The notes under the pieces were generated by a model, which was not told where the DNA came from, ran no database searches, and saw only the letters and a program-made list of their open reading frames with translations. Of a stretch of 64,000 nucleotides of DNA, positions 41,520 to 53,652 are shown piece after piece. The translations under genes were made by a program, and so were the position numbers. Origin of the DNA: Myxocyprinus asiaticus. Its lineage: Eukaryota; Chordata; Actinopteri; Cypriniformes; Catostomidae. Every line of letters starts with the position of its first letter. Positions within the stretch are counted from its first letter, which is position 1. The stretch lies in assembly GCF_019703515.2 (NCBI RefSeq), contig NC_059348.1:28050156-28114155 (forward strand). The letters are read 5' to 3'.

Positions 41520-42159
41520 AAAATATGTAGGTAAATATTGCTTTTTTAATCACTGTATTGTGGAAAAACTGGAAAAGATGCATTAATGATCTTTAACTAG
41601 ATTTTTATTTCATTAAACATTTTGAATGTACTTGGCTACAACGGCTGTATGAATTAAAATTTTCGAAATGGGGCTCCAGGTTGGGCGGTCGCTTGGGGCC
41701 TCAACAAAATTGTAAACCCGCCCCTGGGCGAGGGGATTGATAAGGGTAAAGCCGATGTGGCTGCGCAAGTTGACGCAATCTTGATGCTTGTGAACGCAAC
41801 TCCATTACACATGTGACTCGTCACCGGTTCACACTCGTCAGTTCTGGTTGTCCTTTGGTTATTTGAATGAAATCAAAAGATGTAAATATGCTTTAGAATT
41901 ACTTGTGAGAGTTGCAGCTGAACATTCAAATAGGCCATTGTAGAGACCGCAACATCTTATAAAAGACTGTTAAGTATGTATTCATATCAGTGTAAGTTAG
42001 CAACAGTATTTCTCAGTATTTAAATAGCTCTTGATTTTCATGTACTTGTGTCATTTAACCCGAAGCAGAGGAACAGAAGTGGCGAATGAAGCCGTCAAGC
42101 ATTGAATGATCGTTCGGAGTCTCGGCTGAGAATATTTTTGAAGTTGAAACGGCCAAAAC

Positions 42160-43435
42160 ATGATATCTCGTCAGAGTAAGGATTTCCTCATACGGATCGC
42201 GGGATATTGGAGACCGCTTTTCAGAGGCAGATTTCTCATTGTGACGAACACTGTGAGCTGCGGGGGAATGTTGGCGGTGGGCGACTTGATCCAGCAGACC
42301 CGCGAGATAGGCAGGACACCCGGCCGAACACGTGACTGGTTCCGTACAGGTGACAACCAAACAGACTTTCAGAAAACATGTTGAAAAGTTTTGCTTGATT
42401 AAAAAAAATGGTTTAGTATTAAAAACTAGAACCCATATGCCCTATGCGGGATACATAAAACTTTATCTTTTTATGTAATTATTATTTTTTTAATGGTTGC
42501 ACGCGTATGTCCTGTCATGAAAATAACGCGAGATGAAATCTCATGATGTTGCGCCCCCAACAGGTTGTATGTTTGCAGTGGGATGCTCAATGGGCCCCGT
42601 TATGCATTATTGGTACCAGTGGCTCGACAAGTACTTTGTCGGCAATGGTATTAATAATGTCTGCAAGAAAGTGCTTACTGATCAGCTGGTCGCTTCGCCA
42701 ACACTTGGGGCCTGGTATTTTCTTGGTGAGATGTTGCTGCTTATTTCCACTTATGTCTGTTTTTTTTGTTTTTTTTTAACTCCAAATTCATACTTAAATA
42801 AATGCATGAATTATACTTTAGTAAAACATGTTAATACAGAGGATTTCTAATAGAATTAATCAAATTCTTGTTATGCCGTTCTTTTTTTGTCTGAAAAATA
42901 AAGGTATGGGTATAATGGAGGGCCACACTTTGTCTGAGGCGCAAACAGAATTCAGAGACAAATTCTGGGAGTTTTACAAGGTAAGTTGCACTGAGAAACA
43001 CAAGCAGCTGGAAATGACTCGAAGCTAAATTCATAGCTGAGAGTTTCTAATACAGTTTTGCACAATCCTTTTTTAGGCAGATTGGTGTGTTTGGCCAGCA
43101 GCTCAGATGGTAAACTTCTACTTCTTGCCACCCAAATTCCGTGTCCTTTATGTGAATATAATTACCCTGGGTTGGGACACTTACCTCTCCTACCTTAAAC
43201 ACAGTAAGAAATTTTAGCTTCTGTCACATTACACATAACTTAATAGTAAGAGTGTTATCTAATTAAAAAACTAATATTGGTGAAGAAATGTATTTTGCAC
43301 CTGGCTAAAACATTGGGCTGGAAAGTGAGATTTACTTTTTCTGGATACAAGCCTCCTTGTAACAGATAATGAATTACATTTTGATGTGTTTTTCCAGGAG
43401 ACCAAGTAGAAAGTGCCATTAAAGATGTTGATTGA
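42160..43435 (+). CDS. mpv17l2: Mpv17-like protein 2, 5 exons
   Basis: Multi-pass Mpv17/PMP22-family protein. The mammalian orthologue sits in the inner mitochondrial membrane and supports mitoribosome assembly (family knowledge). Exons: 42160-42349, 42564-42725, 42904-42980, 43077-43203, 43398-43435. Splice phases 1, 1, 0, 1 all match and the total is 594 nt, 197 aa (human is about 206). Conserved stretches: [20 protein letters not shown] near the N-terminus, then [51 protein letters not shown] and the diagnostic C-terminal [13 protein letters not shown]. The tail [11 protein letters not shown] is shorter than the human one. A basic N-terminus ([21 protein letters not shown]) fits mitochondrial import. 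The gene is very compact (1.3 kb). It is followed by an ATTAAA at 43497 and, 1.46 kb downstream, by the first seen exon of pde4c. Confidence 0.95.
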
Positions 43436-43496
43436 ACTGTCTGAAGAATTCTGAAGAAATGGTGGACTATTTATAAACACAGCTTTGATCACAAAA

Positions 43497-43502
43497 ATTA
43501 AA
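43497..43502 (+). terminator. Probable polyadenylation signal of mpv17l2 (ATTAAA)
   Basis: ATTAAA lies 62 bases after the mpv17l2 stop and is followed by a GT-containing stretch. It is the only hexamer close to the stop. This is a common variant of AATAAA, but actual cleavage is inferred. Confidence 0.4.
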
Positions 43503-44893
43503 TGAATTGTCATTATGCACGAGTGTTAGTGGACAATTTACAGTTGTTGTTTTTTTTTTTTTTTTTTTTTTTTTTAAATGTAATTGTTTTCATATTATTT
43601 TGAGCTTTTATCTGGTAATGTCAGGTACATTGACCATTTTGCCATTGCCATGTTGTTTCGAGGTGTTTTTAATGATTTAGAATCATTTTTTAATTGTCCC
43701 AAATCTGTTGAGAAAAAAATAGTACAATTGTTTTACAATTATATTCTTATAGTTGACAGTTTTTTAGTTATCTTTTGTTAAGAAGTCATACTTTCAGTTT
43801 AGCCAAGCATGTTTATGATCACAGTAATGTGCGACTACTTCATATGCACTGGTGGCAGGGCCCCTGGGGGTTCTGCAATTTCATGACATTTCTAACATTA
43901 CATTGAACATTAACTAATGATCTGATAAGAATTATATAATGTATTCTTGTTATACAATAATGTATATAATTTATAATAATGTTATTTGTATTTTTTATTT
44001 TTTTTTAAATATGGGTGGCTGGTTGTCTGGGTGGGGGGTCCCAGTGTCTGTAAAGGTTGAAAACCCATTTGCTGGAGGAATGCATAACATATCACTGCAT
44101 AAGTTCATTTGAACTTAACATGTAGCTTTTTACTGTTTCAAAGTTGCTCATAAATTGCCATTACATGCAAATTATTAAGTGTATTTTTTGATGATAAAAA
44201 TGTACCAATTTACATTTTGATCTCTACATTGTCCTTATTGACTTGAATTTATGATTATGGATTTATATGACTGTAGAATTATTTTGTGTTGAATATTACC
44301 ATAATTTAGCATCATTTGCTAAGTTATGAAATACTGTCAGTATTTGTAGACATTACAACATGAACTTTGTAGCTGAACCCAAATATGAAGGATTACACTT
44401 AGCTACTCCTTTATCAAAGTATCCATCTTTCAGTGGTTGTCAATCCTTGACAGCATGTGAGCTGCTCTGCTGTCAGCACAGGCAAACTTGCTGAGTGAGA
44501 GTGACAGGACACTGTTTGTCTTCATAGGGGCATCCAACCTGTGATAAAACACGGGTGATATGACAGGATGTTCTCACAAACCATTTGCCTTGGATCTATA
44601 TAATTTACTTGACAAAGGCTCTTAAAACAACCATCTTGAAAATGATCAGATTATGCAGCTTTCTTGAACTGATGTACTTAAATCTTACAAGATCTTCTCA
44701 GTATTAGTGGTAAGTGGTAGTTTTATCTGATTATCTTATTTATGGACTGGTGGTTGATGTGTCTTATAATTACAGTTTACCCAACTCAATTTGCCTTTAG
44801 ATTATAGATTATTTTTCTTTTTTTTTAGGCACCTGAAGTTTCAACTCTGAATGAAGCAGCTCTACACCACTGTTTTTTTGTGTCTATTTTCAG
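43503..44893. other. mpv17l2-pde4c interval
   Basis: It holds a T-run at 43548-43575 and otherwise AT-rich unassigned sequence. Because the exon at 44894 opens with a splice acceptor, a 5' UTR exon and promoter of pde4c are expected within or near this interval, but I could not locate them. Confidence 0.4.
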
Positions 44894-44915
44894 AGCTGCC
44901 TCCCATTTCAACGAT

Positions 44916-45504
44916 ATGAAGAGAAGTTCATCATTAAAGTCTTTCTGGACATCAGAGGTATGTTGAATCAGTGCACACGTACTGTATGATGTATTAGTTC
45001 ATTAGTGCTCATAGAGTAATTGTTGATTCTTTATAGACATCTGTATAGATTCACTGTTACTACAGATTATCACTAGTTAATACGAATGCATTGGATTGAA
45101 CCTTTGATATTTCCATTAATAACATTTTTAAATAAAACAAGAGAACTTAAAAGAATGACATGCATCTATTTGGCTACTTAACATTAGATGTTCACTCATT
45201 TGTGTACTTTGATAGTAATTATGTCAAAATGACTGCTGTTCTTTGCTGTTCTAGAGAGATGATAAAGCCTAAATTACTTAATCTGTTTAATTCAGAGAGA
45301 ATGGGACATTGTGAATCACAGCCTGCAGGGATCGAAGTCTATGCCCAGTCACTGTACAGTGAAGAGAACATTTTCAGGAATCCTTCAGCTTCCCCGCCTG
45401 TCCTGCCGACACTCAGCTGAAGGAGATCCAGAGAACTTTCTCAGCAAAGCACCTCTCAAGGCCACTTTCTGCCTCGGGGTTGCCAAAGGCCCGGAGTCCG
45501 TCTG
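44916..45504 (+). CDS. pde4c: pde4c alternative N-terminus 1, PDE4B1/PDE4D7-like (2 exons, partial CDS)
   Basis: Two coding exons joined in phase 0. Exon 44916-44957 encodes MKRSSSLKSFWTSE and exon 45296-45504 encodes 69 residues ending GVAKGPESV plus two bases. The first exon starts after an acceptor at 44893 (tctattttcag), so a 5' UTR exon must lie upstream, possibly in 43.5-44.8 kb. The match to the B1/D7 class is the MK-basic-Ser start and the block TFSGILQLPRLSCRHS, which corresponds to the S/C-x-N-x-QLPPL-x-x-RQ block of PDE4B1 and PDE4D7. The second exon ends CCG GAG TCC GTC TG|gtaagt in phase 2, so the next codon begins TG. That fits Cys at the start of the conserved CFDVENG joint with UCR1. 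The catalytic part is outside the window. Confidence 0.82.
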
Positions 45505-47555
45505 GTAAGTCCTGGTAAGCTGCTCATTTATTTTTAAGACATTTTGGACTGAATCTTAAAGGAAAAGTTCACCCAATAATTTACTCAGTCTCATGCCATT
45601 CCAGATGTGTATGACTTTCTTTCATCTGCAGAACACAAATTAAGATTTTTGAAAAATGTCTTGGTCCATACAATGCAAGTGAAATGGTGCCAAAATTTTG
45701 AAGCTCCAAATATCACACAAGTCAGCATAAAAGTAACCCATACTACTCCAGTGGTTAAATCCATATCTTCAGAAGTGGTCTTCAGTCAATCTCCACTGTA
45801 AACTTTCACATTCTTCTTCTTGTGTTTTTGGTGATTCACATTTTTCATGCATACCTCCCCCTACTGGGCAGGGAGAAGAATTTATTTTTCCGATTAACAT
45901 TTTTTATTGATTCGTACAGATAACAAAGAAAAACAAAACATATATATATATATATATACACTGAATCAATATTTAACCCCCACTTTTACCCCTCCCCAAT
46001 CACCAACCCCACCCTGACCCTCAACGAACATCCCTGTGGTCACATATAAGTATATACAAAAAAATTATATAAAAAAAAAACATAATAATCATACACATTT
46101 AAAACTATGCTTCTCTCTCCACAGCCCCTCCCCGAGAGTCCCCCAAAAACTCTAAATAATTGCCCCATTTCCCATCAAACGAATCCCAGATCCCCAGCCT
46201 TCTACATGACACCTCCTCGAAAGCTACCACCATCCCCATCTCTGCGCACCACTCCCGAAATTAGGGCACTCCAGCCGACTTCCATCCCCTTAAACAATCT
46301 GTCTGCCTATCATAACACTGGTCAGGACCCAATTTTTAATGTGCTTATCCCCTATATTGATAACCGCCCCGTCGCCTAAAATGCAGAGTCTGGGGCAAAA
46401 TTAAATTTGAGTGCCCAATACGTCACACATAAAACTCTGAACCTTCAACCAAAATTCTTGGATCTTAACACACCACCAAAAAACATGGGTTGTGCCGCCA
46501 TCTTCTGATTGGCATCGCCAGCAGGTGGGTGTGTCTTTAAGACCAAGCCTATACAATCTAGAGGGGGTCCAATAGAATCTATGTAAAATCTTGAATTGCA
46601 TAAGGCACACCCTTGCATCTCTAGATACAGACTTGACGTTTTTTAGAATCCTAGCCCACACTCCCTCCTCCAATACCAAGTTTAAATCTTTCTCCCATAA
46701 TCTCTTGAAAGAAGTTAAAGCTCCATCACCCAGACTCTGAATTAGCAGGGAGTAATAAACTGATGCCTCATGACCTTTTCCAAAAGCAGTAATCACCACT
46801 CCCAGAGTATCTGCCGCTTTAGGGGGGTGTATGCTACTCCCAAAAATAGTACAGAGCAGATGGCGCAGCTGTAATTACCTAAAGAACTGAGATTTGGGAA
46901 TCCCAAAATGTTGAACCAAATTTTCAAAGGATCTCAACACTCCACTCTCATGTAGGTCACCGAGTGTATTAACCTCCCTCACAGTCCACTCTGACCAGCA
47001 GAAAGGGGACTTATTAATAGCCTACATCATTTTAGGTTCAGCCATATGCTTGAGGCAACATTTAAATAAACATCAGAATTAAACACTCTGGACACTTTTG
47101 TCCATACCGAGTGCAAATGCGAGATAACGGGGGTGTAACTAAACTTCCGATTAGTTTGATAGAAAGGCTTTGTAATGGCGAAACAGGGGCAAGAACTTCC
47201 TGTTCAATACAAAACCAGGGAGGGGCTCTCTTAGGTGGAAGCGATCAATGAGCCAAATGTCTGAAACCGAATGCATAATAATAAAACCAAATCTTGGGTA
47301 TACCTAGCCCACCTTTGTCAATCGGCCTGTGCAACTTACTGAAATGTAATCTGGGACATTTACCATTCCAAATGAAGGACTTCGCTATGCTGTCAAATTG
47401 CTTGAAATAAGAAAAGGGGACATCTATAGGGAGAGACTGTAGCAGGTAGTTGCATTTTTTTTTTGGAATACAATTCATTTTAATAACATTAACCTTCCCA
47501 ATCATAGATAAATGTAATGAAGCCCACCTGCCCACATTGCTCAAAAACCTTTTTA

Positions 47556-49892
47556 TTAAAGGGTCAAAATCACTAAAACTAAATCACCCAAGTTTGCTGG
47601 GAATAAAATACCCAAATACTTAATGCCCTGTTTGTGCCACTGGAAGGCACCCAGCTGAAAAGCCGTTACCGGGCAGTACACTGTTAGAGCCAAAGCTTCG
47701 GATTTTGACCAATTATCTCTGTATCCTGAGAATTTAGAAAAGGAATTAATAATTCTGTGGAGACAAGGCATAGATCTAGTAGGGTCAGAGACGAATAATA
47801 AAATATCTGCATAAAGCAAAAGCTTATGCGCCACACCTCCTGCCACCACCCCTGGAAAATCATCCTCTTTTTTGCGGATGCTAATGGTTCCAGGGCAAGA
47901 CAGAACAGTAGGGGGGAAAGAGGGCAACCCTGCCAGGTGTCCCTATCCAGAGTAAAATAATCTGAAATTAATCAATTCGCTTGTACAGCCACTACCGGGT
48001 GTCTATAAAGTAACTTAATCCAACTAATAAAAGTATTCCCAAACCCGTATATTTCCAAAATCTTAAAAGATAATCCCATTCTATCATACCAAACGCTTTT
48101 TCGGCGTCAAGTGAGATGGCAGTGACCGGAGGTCTGATCATTCACCACTGACCACATGATATTGATGAGACGCCTAATGTTATCAGAAGAGCTGCGGGCC
48201 CGAATAAACCCCACCTGATCTATATGTATAAGAGATGTCATAACCTTACTTAATCAGTTAGCCAACATGTTTGACAATATTTTAATGTCTAGCTGGATCA
48301 GGGAAATTGGATGACAACTCTTGCACTCGCTGGATCTGTGTCCTTTTCAAGAATCAGACTGATCCGGGCTTGCGTCATGGTTGGCGGAAGCTTTCCGTTC
48401 TTTAATGATTCCGTATAAACTTCTAGCAAAAGTGGAGCCAATTCTGTAGCATAAGATCTAGAAAAACTCAGCGGCAAAGCCACCTGGCCCTGGAGCCTTG
48501 CCTGTAGGCAAGGCCTTAATTACCTTGCCAAGCTCCTCCAAGGTATTCTCCAAATCAAGATCATTTTTTTGCTCAGCCGTCAGTTTAGGAAGTCTAGTGG
48601 TTCCACAAAGTTTCTAATATTTTCATCAGTAGATGAAGATGTGGAACTATAGAGATCAAGATAGAATTCTTTAAAAGCATTATTAATATCAATGGCTGAG
48701 GTAAATATTTCACCACCAGCAGATTTCAATGAGGGAATGGTAGAAAAAGACTCTCTCTGTTTTATATACCTAGCCAGAAGTTTTCCTGCCTTATCCACCG
48801 ACTCAAAGTATGACTGTCTTGCCCTGAACAGCCAAAACGCCACCTTCCATGACAAAATAGTATTATATCTGTATTTCAATCGGGTCAATTCTCTGAGGCC
48901 ATCAGATGACATTTGGAGCTTCAGCTCTGCCTTGGCACTTTTAATATTCCCTTCCAACTCCACGAGTTCTCATGCTTTGGATTTTTCGGTGAATGAGGCA
49001 TACTGTATGATCCGGCCCCAAAGAACCACTTTAAGTGCCTCCAAAACCACGGCCACAGAGGACACTGAGAACCAGTTGGTCTCCATATAAACATTGATTT
49101 CAACCTTTAACATTTGTTGGAATTCAGGATTTTGCAAAAGGAATACATTAAAGCGCCAACTATATGATTTCCTTTTCTCTATATGTGGCAACACCTCTAA
49201 ACTCACCAGGGTGTGATCTGAGACTAAAATGTTTCCACTTGAGCAATCAACAACAGATGAAATGAGGGACTTTTTTTAAAATAAAAAAATCTATTCTAGA
49301 ATAAATCTTATGGACTGATGAAAAAAATGTGTAGTCCCTACCTGATGGGTTCAAAAGTCTCCAAATATCTGTAAGACCAAGATTTTTACACATCCTGTGA
49401 AGTGTCAGTGTTGCTCTAGGGGGCTTACACACTATTGCTTCACTATGATCAAGGACTGAGTCCATCAAAAGATTAAAGTCTCCTCCCAATATTATATCAT
49501 GAGAGGTGCCAGCGGCTTGCAACATCCCTTCAAGATCTATAAAAAAGCCCTGATCATCAATGTTAGGTGAGTAAATATTAGCCAAAATAAGACTTTGCCC
49601 CTGAATTTCTGTTAAAACAATAATGACTCTTCCTAATTTATCTTTAATCTGTTTGTTGTAGATGCTTACTTATCAGTGTAATGTCTCCCCTGCTCTTACT
49701 TGAGCCAGCACTAAAGAAAACATGTCCAACCCATATCTTCCCAAATTTTTCAGATTCCTGTGGGGAAAGATGCATTCCTTGAAGAAACATTATATCATAT
49801 TTCTTACGCTTAAGAAGAGAAATAACCTTCCTTCTTTTTAAGGGGTGCCCCAACCAATTCACATTCCATGTGGAGAGAGACAATCCACTCAT
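47556..49892 (-). pseudogene. LINE ORF2 fragments: endonuclease and reverse transcriptase
   Basis: Separate reverse-strand frames in order: MSGLSLSTWNVNWLGHPLKR (start of ORF2, endonuclease), IILGGDFNLLMDSVLDHSE (endonuclease), a linker (48580-48963), LPPTMTQARISLILEKDTDP (RT) and LLLYADILLFVSDP (RT box, second Asp of YADD lost). At least three frame changes separate them. Confidence 0.8.
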
Positions 49893-50665
49893 ATTAACAT
49901 TTGACAGTTTGACATATTTGAAAAAATAGATTGTGTGTCAAAAACAAAATTATAAAGATCACATTCCAACATTAGTGCAACAATCAAATCCCAAACTTCC
50001 CCCCGAACCAAACAATTAGAAAAAGAAAAACATGCGCATTAACCCCGCGCACGACAGCGCCAACTGGCGTCCATCCCTCTAAACTCAAACGGTCCATGTA
50101 CGCCTATGAGAGCCCCTGCGACAACTTTGCCGTCAGATTGCTCAAGTCCGGTGTTTCTATACAAATTTTATGAGACAGAATTACACAACAAAAGATAATC
50201 TATAAAATAAACTCCAGCCAATAGGCAAAATAAACACAAAGAACGTGTAGATTCATCCACATAACTGTTCTGAAGGTGTGTTACTCCACAAAAGAAACTC
50301 CAGCCGCTAAGTTGAACCAGCAAAAAAAAAAAAAAAAAGTTTCCTCGGACAGTCAAACAAATGTTCAGTGAGCCGGCCTATTCGGCTGCTACATGAGTGC
50401 AACAAATGACCTAATCACTCCAATGACTTGCAAGAAATACTCCACAAAATGAACTCCAACTAATAGGAGGCATAAGCACAAAGAATGTGCAGATTCATCC
50501 ACATAACTGTCCCGAAGGAGTGTTACTTAACAAAACAAACTCCAGCCGCTAGGCGGAACCAGCACAAAAAGAAACAAAAAGGTGCTCAGTTTCCTCAGAC
50601 AGTCAAGTGGATGTTCAGTGAGTCGGTCCATTCGGCTATAACGTGAGTACCACAAAATAACTTTC

Positions 50666-51076
50666 TCAGTCCATTGACTTTATGAAGGACAATGTTTGCT
50701 GGGGACATGTAAATGTTTTGCGGCCATCCTTAGTATCTATTCTCAATTTTGCCGGGAACATCAGTGCAAAAGCGACCTTCTGTTGATGTAAGAGTTTCTT
50801 GCATTCCATGAATCGATCACATTTCTCTCTTGTTGAATTCCCAAATTCTGGAAACAAGAAAATGCTGTGGTTCCTCCAAAAAAGCCTTCCTTTACTCCTC
50901 GCCTCACATAACACGAGATCTATATCGGATGTGCTCAGAAATTTGGCCAGAATTGATCGGGGCCTGTCTCCCTCAGTGGATTGCCGAGCCGGAACCCTGT
51001 GAGCTTGCTCAATTTCCAGCTTATGGCCTGTTATATCATACAGATTCAGAAAAAGCCCATCCAGGAATTTCACCAT
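50666..51076 (-). pseudogene. LINE ORF1 fragment (L1-like RNA-binding protein)
   Basis: 136 residues open on the reverse strand, with EIEQAHRV, RSILAKFLSTSD, GRLFWRNHSIFLFPEF and KLRIDTKDGRKTFTCPQQ. This resembles the RRM/C-terminal part of L1-type ORF1 proteins in fish, which bind the element RNA. It is shorter than a complete ORF1 protein; the upstream coiled-coil part is not open. Confidence 0.7.
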
Positions 51077-51905
51077 ATCCTGACCCTCTTCGGCTTCAGG
51101 AATTCCGACGCTTCGGATGTTATTCCGCCGTTGTGGTTCTCCAAGTCCTACAATTTCTCCCAGACACGCTCCAAATCCACCTTGGTCGCTAGCGGATTAG
51201 CAGGTAGTTCCTTCTCTGATGACTCCAGATAATCAATCCGTTTCTCAACATCCACCACTCTTGTAACCACCTCAGTGAATCTCCATGGCAGTGATCGATC
51301 AACGTATTACAGCAAGATCCTCCAAATCAGCAATGATCTTCGTCAGCATTGCCGACATGTTCAACAATTCTCACCGAATTTCCCTTATTTCCCCGGCCAA
51401 ATCGACTCCCCGGGCTTGCGGCCTGCTGCTCAGGGGCGTCAGCCTGAGCATGTAAGTGTCTTTTAATGTCTCCAGAGCCCGAGAATTTTGAATTCTTTGA
51501 CATACTGTCTTCCTAGAACAGTTATGAAACCGGGTGTATCAAATCTCACTGGTTTATGACATAAAAAGTATTAAAACTAGCAAAGTGCGCAGAGCTTGCT
51601 CTTCACACATCCGAACCTCGCATGGTGTCCAGGGAGAAGAATGTTCACCAAAAAAGGACTTAACCCACACCCATCATGTCACTTCAGAAGATATGGATTA
51701 ACACTTGAGTCGTATGGATTATTTTATGATGCCTGTATGTGCTTTTTGGCACCCATTCACTTGAATTTTATGGACTACAGAGCTGAGATATTCTTCTAAA
51801 AATCTTAATTTGTGTTCTGCAGAAGAGAGTCATACACATCAGGGATAGCATGAGGGTGAGTAAATGATGAGAGAATTTTCATTTTCTGGTGAACTATTCC
51901 TTTAA

Positions 51906-53431
51906 ACACATACTTTTACAAAGGATTACACACAGAGAGTACCAATCTACATAAAAATATAGGTCCATGGGCACATTATTCATCTAATAATTATTTTGTT
52001 TGTGTGGTACAGTATTTTAGTTTGTGTTGTTGAGTCACACACATTGTCAGTTTGTTCTGAACTCTAGTGAATATGTGCTTTGTACAATTTGTGAAGAATG
52101 AGAAATATCTTGTTTTTTATCTTCTATTATGATCAAGTACATGCAAGGGTTAAAACAGATTTAATTTGATAAAGGATATCACATGGCCGTTTGACGTAAG
52201 TCATGTAGCCTGTTTTCAAAATAGTGTTGTATTAAATTTCAGCAAATTTATCATGTCAGAAGGCATTGCCCTGCTAGATTTTTATTTTATCCCCCCAACC
52301 CCCCAACCCCCAATATCCCTCAAAACATTTGGAGGGAAATGTATACAATAACCAGATTTTCTAACATTATACAAATATAGACAGCAGAGGGAGCCATTAC
52401 TCCCTAAATCCAAAAATACATGACAATGAATCAACAGAAGTCAAGTCAGAAACATAGTTAGTAAATGTGCAGTTCAGGTTTTATAATATTTCCATTAGTT
52501 TCCAAAATCACTGTTCAGATAAGAGTTATGTTTTTATATATATATATATATATATATAAGATATTTGTCATGAGAAGATAAACTAAAGTATTGTTTGTAC
52601 TTCATCATTTGCTCTTTAGTTAAGTGTAGCCACAGAATATAGATCACATTTCACAATAACGTCCTAAAACGTAAAAAAAAAAAAAAAAAAAAGGGTTGAA
52701 ACCTGATATATGTATATTTTTACATATTTGTGTATAGTTTTGGGTACACAACTCATCCGGCAGTCAAAAAATCACAGGGAACTTTTTCCCCTCTGATAAT
52801 CAAAGCCCATGGGGCCCCTCATAGAGGGCCATCGTGACACTAGCTATGCTCTCTGTTTGACTTTATCTGAATTTTCTTTTTTTTTGTCAGAGCTTTCATG
52901 TGACTTCTGGTAACCTAGAGCATGTGAAAGGCATACGCATTTCTTGGAGGAAATCTAAACACTGTGATTGGCTCTATCTTGTATTGCGCTAGTGAGCAAG
53001 GAGCGTTAGTTTTTTAACATGTCAGGGAACTGGAAAAGGAAGTCATTATAGAACAGTAAACATTGGACTCGCACACTAATAGTCCTATGCTTAATGTGGA
53101 GGCGGGGCCACTTAGTCAGCTCTGTCATGGAGCCCTCTCATTGTAAATCACACTGCCATATTTAGTCTGTTGGAGGGAAGGCTTCCAAGTTATGTTAACA
53201 AAGCAAGTTCACGAGGGGAGATGTTCCAGTGCTATGATGCCTGGGTCCGTTAATGTGTCTGTGATCTCTGAAGCAAGGCTGGATTTCTCAGATCTAGTGA
53301 AGGGTGAGGGATGTAGACCCACGCCCTGTGGTTAGCGAGTTGAGAAAGCAGTGTTACTGACCGACCCATGCCACAACCAGACACTTGTTTTGTCAAAGGC
53401 AGACAGTTGTGAAGACAGGAACTCTGCTGTC
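51906..53431. other. pde4c intron between N-terminus 1 and N-terminus 2
   Basis: AT-rich with an A-run at 52673-52693 and a short (TA)n tract near 52540. From 52800 to 53350 the sequence is less repetitive and includes ggaggcggggccactt (a GC-box-like block at ~53099), which could belong to a promoter of the D5-like exon. Not proven. Confidence 0.3.
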
Positions 53432-53652
53432 ATGAATGACATTTTCTCTGAGAGTTCTGAAGAGGAGAGACCTCTGAGGCCTTCTTATCTCAAGCTGAAG
53501 CCAAAGGGAAACTCTCCCACCCGCTCCCCCAAAATATCTCCTCGTGATTCTCCTCGGAGTTCTCCCCGCAATTCCCCTCTGCTTTTCCGGAGGTTGATGG
53601 TGAACCGCAGCATTGCTTTGCAAAGGCGCTTTACTTTGGCTCACACTCCCAG
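53432..53652 (+). CDS. pde4c: pde4c alternative N-terminus 2, PDE4D5-like (1 exon, partial CDS)
   Basis: A single exon encodes 73 residues plus two bases: MNDIFSESSEEERPLRPS, then a Ser-Pro-rich run (SPTRSPKISPRDSPRSSPRN), then LLFRRLMVNRSIALQRRFTLAHTP. The SP-rich block followed by LLRR and QRRFTVAHT is the hallmark of the PDE4D5/PDE4A4 N-terminus, which in D5 binds beta-arrestin and RACK1 (family knowledge, not shown here). The donor CCC AG|gtaggg is phase 2, the same as the other two pde4c starts. The first in-frame ATG is at 53432. The open frame runs further up to a TAG at 53333, but only via a GTG, so the ATG was chosen. A GC-rich promoter is not evident. The ~250 bases upstream are unique-looking and could be 5' UTR. 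Confidence 0.85.

Larger units (their letters stand above)
38082..42159. other. ifi30-mpv17l2 intergenic region
   Basis: It contains the hAT element 38400-39549, the Tc1-like element 40101-40750 and a (TA)n tract. The remaining sequence shows no gene. The promoter of mpv17l2 should lie just before 42160, but no TATA box or other core motif stands out. Confidence 0.6.
45882..51629 (-). mobile_element. L1-type LINE, degenerate, near full length
   Basis: About 5.75 kb on the reverse strand. From its 5' end: an ORF1-like frame (50666-51076, Transposase_22-like; FLNLYDITGHKLEIEQAHRV), then an APE-type endonuclease (49644-49892 with LSTWNVNWLGHPLKRRKV; 49247-49585 with GGDFN). Reverse transcriptase pieces follow (48298-48963 and 47556-47927), then a C-terminal region (46401-46799) with a Cys/His-like CWRCQSEDG...HVFWWC. 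Frameshifts and stops break ORF2, and the YADD box reads YADI, so it is dead. It is flanked by the 13-bp repeat cagggagaagaat (45869-45881 and 51630-51642). Its 3' end is A-rich. Confidence 0.88.
45556..51905. mobile_element. TTAA foldback element split by a LINE insertion
   Basis: The left part 45556-45881 starts TTAAAGGAAAAGTTCACCC and the right part 51630-51905 ends GGTGAACTATTCCTTTAA. The parts pair inverted (tccatatcttcagaagtg against cacttcagaagatatgga). Everything between them is the LINE. Confidence 0.8.

Noticed and set aside
48692..49090. 132-residue forward open frame
   Set aside because: It is antisense to the LINE ORF2 and has no family features.
46401..49892. Reverse-strand open frames as host genes
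   Set aside because: They line up as ORF2 pieces of one LINE flanked by a target duplication.
53351..53431. Upstream start of the D5-like pde4c exon
   Set aside because: The open frame extends here but begins with GTG, and the first in-frame ATG is at 53432. It may be 5' UTR.
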